A stretch of 64,000 bases of DNA from CAZVBV01 sp964509975 (GTDB taxonomy: Bacteria; Patescibacteriota; Gracilibacteria; UBA4473), in assembly GCA_964509975.1 (NCBI GenBank), contig CAZDZO010000002.1, forward strand, positions 26,496 to 90,495, given 5' to 3'. The position numbers were made by a program, and so were the translations under genes. This document shows, piece by piece, positions 59,066 to 64,000 of the stretch. A model generated the notes under the pieces. That model saw nothing but the letters and a program-made list of their open reading frames with translations, had not been told where the DNA came from and made no database searches. The first letter of the stretch is position 1. Every line of letters begins with the position of its first letter.

Positions 59066-59079
59066 TTGAAATTCTGTAA

Positions 59080-59109
59080 GGGCAATCCATTGTGGTTGCC
59101 CTGTTTTTA
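59080..59109 (+). terminator. Terminator behind the basic secreted protein
   Basis: GGGCAA-TCCATTGTGG-TTGCCC, then TGTTTTTAG. Confidence 0.8.
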
Positions 59110-59193
59110 GTTTTTCAAAAAAGTACCCACAAGGGGTACTCGTACATTCATTGCATTTTTACAAAATCTTGTTTATTTTTTAATTTATACGAA

Positions 59194-59222
59194 TTGACAC
59201 AACTCCTTCTTTGTAATATATA
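59194..59222 (+). promoter_or_regulatory. Near-consensus promoter of the lipoprotein gene
   Basis: TTGACA at 59194-59199, 17-bp spacer, TATATA at 59217-59222; leader about 80 bases, longer than that of other genes here. Confidence 0.7.
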
Positions 59223-59307
59223 GACAAGGCTCTTTGATGGCTCGACATTACTTATATAAGAATGTTTAAAAACCGAATAATATTTACGAACCAATAAATA
59301 AGAAATC

Positions 59308-59676
59308 ATGAAAAAAATGAATTATTTTTTAATTGCTGGAATTATCATACTTCTAGCATTCTCAAGTTGTGGTGTACGCCCAACGTACACTGGTATAAAT
59401 CAAGCCTCGTCATGGCTTTGGAATGAGGTGTACAACGAACCAGATCAAACACATGAACTTATAGTACCAAAGGAGTCATATCTTGATGGAGACGTTAAAG
59501 CGATGGTAAACTCCTCAAAGGATACTCTTTTAAAAATTAGAGTAGCGATTGTTATGGCAACTCTCAAAAAACAAGGCCCAGTTTGGATAGCCTTAGACGA
59601 TGGGTCACCCTCAGCAGCAACAGAAGCTTACCAAGTGGAAATATTATTAAAACATGCATGTGATTTTTATGAGTAA
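59308..59676 (+). CDS. Small lipoprotein, unknown
   Basis: A 122-aa protein with a lipoprotein signal peptide; the lipobox LAFSSC places Cys at about residue 21, to be lipidated and kept at the membrane. The mature part is a compact domain of about 100 residues (KAMVNSSKDTLLKIRVAIVM) with one more Cys near the end. No family recognised. It is a single-gene unit with its own strong promoter and terminator. Confidence 0.82.
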   Translation: MKKMNYFLIAGIIILLAFSSCGVRPTYTGINQASSWLWNEVYNEPDQTHELIVPKESYLDGDVKAMVNSSKDTLLKIRVAIVMATLKKQGPVWIALDDGSPSAATEAYQVEILLKHACDFYE

Positions 59677-59703
59677 ATGTCTCACCTCAAGAACATTATC
59701 ACT

Positions 59704-59737
59704 AAATCCTCTTACTCTCTTGTAGGAGGATTTTTTA
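59704..59737 (+). terminator. Terminator of the lipoprotein gene
   Basis: AAATCCTC ... GAGGATTT followed by TTT. Confidence 0.75.
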
Positions 59738-59742
59738 CAATA

Positions 59743-59758
59743 GTGCACGAGGAGGGAC
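59743..59758 (-). repeat. Copy of the tRNA-Leu 3' end
   Basis: Sixteen bases (GTGCACGAGGAGGGAC on the plus strand) equal to 59910-59925 inside tRNA-Leu, 167 bp downstream of it in the direction of transcription. Confidence 0.75.
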
Positions 59759-59865
59759 ATTCTCCTGACGCCCCGCTACAGCGGACCTACTCGAGCACTC
59801 AAATCATCGTCGTTTCACTCCTCAGTTTTCGTATCGAACCCATTGGATTCTCGTCTTTCCGTATT

Positions 59866-59905
59866 ATAAAAATCCAGTACACTCCTTCGGAGTATTCTGT
59901 ATTTT
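59866..59905 (-). terminator. Terminator of tRNA-Leu
   Basis: Minus strand: CAGAATACTCC-GAA-GGAGTGTACTG with two mismatches, then GATTTTTATAATA. Confidence 0.6.
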
Positions 59906-59907
59906 TA

Positions 59908-59992
59908 TGGTGCACGAGGAGGGACTCGAACCCTCACGCCTTGCGGCACTAGTTCCTAAGACTAGCGTGTATACCAATTTCACCACTCGTGC
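59908..59992 (-). tRNA. tRNA-Leu (TAG)
   Basis: Minus strand cloverleaf: acceptor arms GCACGAG and CTCGTGC, anticodon stem CTAGT/ACTAG with loop CTTAGGA (anticodon TAG), a class II variable arm (TGCCGCAAGGCGT), T arm GAGGG-TTCGAGT-CCCTC, discriminator A and an encoded CCA (59908-59910). Confidence 0.97.
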
Positions 59993-60082
59993 TTAAATGT
60001 ATTTTACACTACAACCAATAAATAGAAGAACTTCTGTAAATGCGCCAATTCTCGCCCGGCTGTAGTGAAACGGATAGCGGGG

Positions 60083-60095
60083 TCACCACTCGTGC
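60083..60095 (-). repeat. Copy of the tRNA-Leu 5' end
   Basis: TCACCACTCGTGC, equal to 59980-59992 in tRNA-Leu, 103 bp upstream of it. The sequence between is non-coding; the rest of the stretch to 60174 is an A/T-rich run of near repeats (TTTTTCAACTTTTCAACTTT). Confidence 0.6.
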
Positions 60096-60174
60096 ATATT
60101 TCGAAAAAAGCCTCGAGATTGTAAGGAAGTTTTTCAACTTTTCAACTTTTTAACCTTTGAACTTTTAGACTTTC

Positions 60175-60714
60175 TTATAGTGCTAATTCTTTCACGTTTC
60201 TTTTAATGTTCTTCCAATCATAAGTAAATTGAAAGTTTTCAGACGCACGAACGATCGCTGCAATAAATTCCCAAAAGCTGTTTGGATCGAATGTAAAGGC
60301 ATTCCCCTCTTCCGTTTGTGCATTAAAATTTTGCAACCCTGATCCCTCTGGAACAATGGCTACAATTTCTTGTTTCGCCATTTCTTCGACCATTTTCCAT
60401 GTTGGTTTTGCCGTAAAGATAACCGCATCTACCTCTTTCAAAATCCTATTTTTATTCCGTGACACCGATTCGAGAATTTCAAATTGTGTTGGATATTTCT
60501 CTGAAAGTTCAAAACATTTCTTTTGTGCTGCACTATCCCCTTCTGCAAGCACTGAAACCTTAAGTCCTAATTCACACATTGCTTCAAATCCACGAAGTAA
60601 ATAATCTGAATTATTCTTCTCATTCATGGGACAAATAATTCCCACATGAAGGATATTTTTTGCCGTTGTTTGTGAAGTCATGGACTGGTCTTGAAGAGAA
60701 GTTATCGAACTCAT
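60175..60714 (-). CDS. Glycosyltransferase-like Rossmann protein, half-size
   Basis: About 179 aa from the ATG at 60712-60714. It resembles the C-terminal (donor-binding) half of GT-B or glycogen-synthase-like enzymes: ILHVGIICPMNEKNNSDYLLRGFEAMCELGLKVSVLAEG at the start, then VDAVIFTAKPTWKMVEEMAKQEIVAIVPEGSGLQ and a helical end. The N-terminal acceptor domain is missing, so it is a stand-alone donor-type domain or a remnant. It is divergent from the exonuclease gene. Confidence 0.7.
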   Translation of the reverse strand: MSSITSLQDQSMTSQTTAKNILHVGIICPMNEKNNSDYLLRGFEAMCELGLKVSVLAEGDSAAQKKCFELSEKYPTQFEILESVSRNKNRILKEVDAVIFTAKPTWKMVEEMAKQEIVAIVPEGSGLQNFNAQTEEGNAFTFDPNSFWEFIAAIVRASENFQFTYDWKNIKRNVKELAL

Positions 60715-60742
60715 TTGAGGATTTAACAAATCTTGGTATGAT
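60715..60742 (+). promoter_or_regulatory. Promoter of the exonuclease gene
   Basis: TTGAGG at 60715-60720, 16-bp spacer ending in TGG, TATGAT at 60737-60742. Confidence 0.5.
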
Positions 60743-60786
60743 AGCAGAAATAAAGACGAAAGTCGAGCAGAACCCCTTGTCAAACA

Positions 60787-61731
60787 ATGAAAACTGTTAT
60801 TTTAGTCGATGGAAACTCACTCATGCATCGCTCCTATCATGGAGTAAACAAGGGATTTATCCCCGTCTGGAAGGGCATGAAGATCGGTATGGTGTATGGA
60901 TTCAGTTCCATGTTGCTCCATATTATTCAACATTTTCGCCCCGATACATTAATAGTGACCTTTGATACGAAGGAAAAGACCTTCCGGCATGAAGCCGATG
61001 AGAACTACAAAGCACAACGAGAAAAAGCCCCTGATGATTTTTATGTTCAAATTCCTTATATATATGAATTACTCGAAAGCTTTGAAATCCCGGTGCTTAA
61101 GATGCCTGGGTACGAATCTGATGATATTATCGGGACACTCGCACACAATGCCGATGACCAACAACATGATGTGAAGATCCTCAGTGGCGATCTCGATTTC
61201 TTGCAGTTAGTCTCAGATAATGTATCGCTGGTGCGATTTAACGGACGAATCGAACAACAAATCCCTTACGGACCAAAGGAAACCCTCGCTCGCTACGGTA
61301 TTGAAGCAAAACAAATGATTGATTACAAATCAATCGTTGGAGATAGCTCTGATAACTTCAAAGGAGTCCTTGGCGTCGGTCCCAAGACTGCTACTAAACT
61401 CCTACAAGAGTTTGGAACATTAGAAAATATCTATAAACACCTCGATGAACTCGCTCCAAAAGTAAAAGCAAAATTTGAAACCCAGAAAGATCAGGCTGAT
61501 CACTGCAAGATGCTTGCGACGATTAAGACTGACGTTCCCGTGGATTTCGATCTCGATGTAAAGTTCGAACTCCATCCAGACAAAACTATTGCGTTCTTGG
61601 AAAAAATGGAATTCCACTCACTCGTAAATCGCTTCCATAGATTGAACACAAATATTGTTCAACCTAGAAAAGTTGAACAAAAAAAGAAAGCAAAAAAAGG
61701 TGATGATGATGAACAACTTGCACTCTTCTGA
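60787..61731 (+). CDS. 5'-3' exonuclease / flap endonuclease, free-standing
   Basis: A 314-aa protein equal to the N-terminal nuclease domain of DNA polymerase I, which removes RNA primers and flaps. Metal ligands are visible: LVDGNSLMHRSYH, VTFDTKEKTFRHE, GYESDDIIGTLA, ILSGDLDFLQLV, and the H3TH region KSIVGDSSDNFKGVLGVGPKTATKLL. A Lys-rich linker leads to the C-terminal end EQLALF, a match to the beta-clamp binding pentapeptide QL-x-LF, which would tether it to the replisome. Confidence 0.95.
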   Translation: MKTVILVDGNSLMHRSYHGVNKGFIPVWKGMKIGMVYGFSSMLLHIIQHFRPDTLIVTFDTKEKTFRHEADENYKAQREKAPDDFYVQIPYIYELLESFEIPVLKMPGYESDDIIGTLAHNADDQQHDVKILSGDLDFLQLVSDNVSLVRFNGRIEQQIPYGPKETLARYGIEAKQMIDYKSIVGDSSDNFKGVLGVGPKTATKLLQEFGTLENIYKHLDELAPKVKAKFETQKDQADHCKMLATIKTDVPVDFDLDVKFELHPDKTIAFLEKMEFHSLVNRFHRLNTNIVQPRKVEQKKKAKKGDDDEQLALF

Positions 61732-61954
61732 TTGTTTTTTTTCATTTTTTTCTCGACACACACAACCTTCTGTTTTATTAGATATCTTTTTAGGGCTGGG
61801 AAGCCCATAAGAGTGAACACATTTCTTGTTTTTTGGACTTTTTTTATTTTGGCAGTGACGAACGAGAGCCCTTTTTATGAGTACCTAAAAATGTTCAAAA
61901 AAACAGTTCACAAGCGGGTTAAGAGAAAAAAACATTTGCACAAGAAACTATTCT

Positions 61955-61982
61955 TTGTTACGGTAAAGCGTGAAATTATATT
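61955..61982 (+). promoter_or_regulatory. Promoter of ftsA
   Basis: TTGTTA at 61955-61960, 16-bp spacer, TATATT at 61977-61982. The 278-bp gap before ftsA otherwise shows only a GGGCT-GGGA-AGCCC hairpin near 61793 and A/T-rich sequence. Confidence 0.5.
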
Positions 61983-62009
61983 TCGAAAAACTTCACAAAA
62001 TCAAACAAA

Positions 62010-63239
62010 ATGGCTCAACAAAAAACATTCGTCGCACTCGACATTGGATCTTCAAAAATCCGTTCTGTTGTTGGTGTCGTCGAAGATAAAAAGAATCTTA
62101 TTAACGTTCTAGGCGTCGGAATTTCTCCTTCCAATGGAATCCGAAAAGGAATGGTGACGAGTATAGATGAAGCGGTCAGTAATATCACAGCAGCGCTAGA
62201 AGATGCTGAACGAATGAGTGGTGAACCGATTCACCGCGTGTTTGTTGGGTTTTCTGGTCCACACATTGAAACCTATGATTCAAAAGGAGTCATTGCCATT
62301 AGTGGATCCAATTCTGAAATTACCGAAGATGATGTTGATCGAGTCCTCGATGCAGCACGCGCTGTATCACTTCCTTCGAATCGAGATATTTTGAGAATTA
62401 TCCCAAAAAATTTCTCTATCGATTCACAACACGGCACGAAATATCCTGTCGGAATGACCGGTATTCGTTTAGAAGTAGAAGCACACATTATCGCTGGTCA
62501 AACTGGAGCAATTAAAAATCTTGAAAAATGTTTGTACGAAACAGGTGTTGATACTGAGGAAATTGTTCCTTCGTCACTCGCTTGTGCAGAATCAGTATTG
62601 AATAAGAAACAAAAAGAACTCGGTTGTGTTCTCGTTGAAGTAGGCGCTTGCTCAACTAATATTGCGATCTTTGAAGAAGGCACCATTGTGTCTTCGAAAG
62701 TCATTCCAATTGGTGGCGAACATGTGACAAATGATTTGGCGATTGGACTCCGATGTGCAGTCGAAACCGCTGAAAAAATTAAAATCGAATATGGAACGGC
62801 TTTGCCAGATGACGTCAGTGATCGAGAAGAAATCGATCTCGCCGAAATCTCAAAAACCGATAGTCACTCTGTAAACAAGAAACAAATTGCAAAAATTATT
62901 GAAGCTCGTTATCACGAAATTTTTATGATGGTACGTGATGAGCTCGCAGAAATTGGCCGAGATGGTCAATTGCCAGCGGGCGCTATCATCTGTGGTGGAG
63001 CTGTAAAAATGCCAGGAATTGTAGACCTTTCTCGAGAGGTATTGCAATTGCCTTCTCAACTTGGATTCCCACAAGGGATTGAAGGAATCGTTGATCGTGT
63101 AGACGATCCAAGTTTCGCGTCAGCTATCGGACTTCTCCATTTCGCAAATCGATATGGATCAAGCCGATCTCTTTTAGACTTTGATTTTGGTAGAATGTTT
63201 GGTTCTACCGTAAGTTTTTTCAAAAAACTTATTCCGTAA
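62010..63239 (+). CDS. ftsA: Cell division protein FtsA
   Basis: An actin-like ATPase that ties FtsZ to the membrane; 409 aa. Seen: N-terminal phosphate-1 motif VALDIGSSKIRSVVG, the SHS2 (1C) domain around residues 85-165, phosphate-2 region VEVGACSTNIAIFEEG, adenosine motif IICGGAVKMPG, and a C-terminal amphipathic helix (GRMFGSTVSFFKKLIP) for membrane binding. Directly followed by ftsZ, the usual order. Confidence 0.96.
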   Translation: MAQQKTFVALDIGSSKIRSVVGVVEDKKNLINVLGVGISPSNGIRKGMVTSIDEAVSNITAALEDAERMSGEPIHRVFVGFSGPHIETYDSKGVIAISGSNSEITEDDVDRVLDAARAVSLPSNRDILRIIPKNFSIDSQHGTKYPVGMTGIRLEVEAHIIAGQTGAIKNLEKCLYETGVDTEEIVPSSLACAESVLNKKQKELGCVLVEVGACSTNIAIFEEGTIVSSKVIPIGGEHVTNDLAIGLRCAVETAEKIKIEYGTALPDDVSDREEIDLAEISKTDSHSVNKKQIAKIIEARYHEIFMMVRDELAEIGRDGQLPAGAIICGGAVKMPGIVDLSREVLQLPSQLGFPQGIEGIVDRVDDPSFASAIGLLHFANRYGSSRSLLDFDFGRMFGSTVSFFKKLIP

Positions 63240-63330
63240 TTTATTATTTATTCATTTTAACTCTTAACTATTCATTCTTAATTGTTAAAACCCCTCTTAA
63301 CCCCAAACCCCCCTCTTACCCCACCCTCCC

Positions 63331-64000
63331 ATGAAAGACCTCCTTCAATCGGCTGTCGATGAAAGAAAGAGCGAAAAAGCTCAATCACATTCTCAGGAAA
63401 TTACTCCTGGCGTAACCCCCGTTGCTAACATTAAAGTTGTCGGCATTGGTGGTGGTGGAAACAATGCGATCAATCGAATGGTGAAATCTGATTTCGCTAA
63501 CGTTGAATTTATTTCTGTAAATACAGATGCTCAAGCGTTGTATCACAATAAAGCCGAAGTAAAACTCCACATCGGACGCGAGGAAACTCGTGGACTTGGA
63601 GCTGGTGCCAATCCGGATGTCGGAAAGGCCGCTGCTGAAGAATCACTTGATGAACTCAAATCTGCTCTCAAAGGAGCCGACATGGTGTTTATTACATGTG
63701 GATTCGGAGGTGGAACTGGAACAGGCGCTGCACCAATCGTAGCTGGTATTGCACGAGAGTTGGGAGCTCTCACCGTCGGTATCGTCACAAAACCATTCTC
63801 ATTCGAGGGAGCACAACGAGGAAAAAAAGCAGAGGAAGGATATGAAGAAATGAAGAAAAACGTAGATACATTGATTATGATTCCAAATGATCGAATTCTT
63901 TCCATTATTGACCGAAAGACCCCCCTTACGGATGCCTTCTCTGTCGTTGATGAAGTACTCCGACAAGGTGTACAAGGAATTGCTGATCTTATTACACTTC
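63331..64000 (+). CDS. ftsZ: Cell division protein FtsZ, 5' part
   Basis: The tubulin-like ring protein; the first 223 codons from the ATG at 63331 are in the window and no stop is met. GTP-binding motifs: IKVVGIGGGGNNAINRM, FISVNTDAQAL and the T4 signature CGFGGGTGTGAAP, later IPNDRIL. A 35-residue hydrophilic start precedes the core. It follows ftsA by 91 bp of A/T- and C-rich spacer without a recognisable ribosome-binding site. Confidence 0.97.
   Translation, partial: MKDLLQSAVDERKSEKAQSHSQEITPGVTPVANIKVVGIGGGGNNAINRMVKSDFANVEFISVNTDAQALYHNKAEVKLHIGREETRGLGAGANPDVGKAAAEESLDELKSALKGADMVFITCGFGGGTGTGAAPIVAGIARELGALTVGIVTKPFSFEGAQRGKKAEEGYEEMKKNVDTLIMIPNDRILSIIDRKTPLTDAFSVVDEVLRQGVQGIADLITL

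Noticed and set aside
59677..59952. A 91-aa frame ending in RRDSNPHALRH
   Set aside because: It reads through tRNA-Leu on the opposite strand; such phrases are typical spurious translations of tRNA genes.
1..64000. Recoding of UGA as Gly or Trp
   Set aside because: Conserved genes end at TGA at expected lengths and have no internal TGA.
1..64000. CRISPR array or prophage
   Set aside because: No regular repeat-spacer series, no Cas, capsid or integrase genes seen.

Overview
The window reads as the chromosome of a small-genome bacterium of the Candidate Phyla Radiation (Patescibacteria), probably Peregrinibacteria-like. The inference rests on low GC, standard-code genes of normal length (TGA is a real stop in many genes, which argues against Gracilibacteria and Absconditabacteria), many family-less secreted and coiled-coil proteins, a type IV pilus set, a free-standing 5'-3' exonuclease, a Cys-rich protein type I associate with CPR genomes, and almost no Shine-Dalgarno sequences. 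I could not run a search, so the lineage is a judgement.

Layout. 1-13.1 kb (minus strand): a five-gene envelope or secretion-like cluster: a 167-aa membrane protein, an 817-aa two-membrane-region protein, a VirB6/TrbL-like polytopic protein, a 1849-aa coiled-coil giant and a secreted protein that runs off the window. 13.1-19.9 kb (minus): a nucleotidyltransferase, a secreted protein, dnaE and pilT; then secA (plus). 22.7-29.4 kb (minus): three overlapping secreted-protein genes, a GT4 glycosyltransferase, a pyruvyl-transferase-like gene, mltG and ybaB, with tRNA-His (plus) in between. 29.5-41.7 kb: a four-repeat protein, a 60-aa membrane peptide, gyrB, a truncated glycosyl-phosphotransferase, two tandem pilins, purC, a RelE-type toxin-antitoxin pair overlapping trmD, membrane and secreted proteins and pyrD. 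42-49.8 kb: a Cys-rich protein, a coiled-coil operon, an M23 peptidase, nth, a DciA-like gene, maf and uppP. 50.2-54.5 kb: nrdA and nrdB under a pair of NrdR-like boxes, then an unidentified structured RNA element closed by a second copy of the nrdB 3' end. 54.5-64 kb: a Doc-like gene with a 54-aa partner, a PH-like membrane protein, lepB, secreted proteins, a lipoprotein, tRNA-Leu, a GT fragment, the exonuclease, ftsA and the start of ftsZ.

Together the genes cover envelope building (uppP, mltG, M23, ftsA, ftsZ, glycosyltransferases), export and surface structures (secA, lepB, pilT, pilins, VirB6-like cluster), replication (dnaE, gyrB, DciA-like, exonuclease) and nucleotide supply (nrdAB, lone purC and pyrD). 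The least explained parts are the RNA element behind nrdB with its duplicated gene tail, the tRNA 3'-tail repeats behind both tRNA genes, the giant-protein VirB6-like operon, and a promoter sequence shared by three otherwise unrelated loci.
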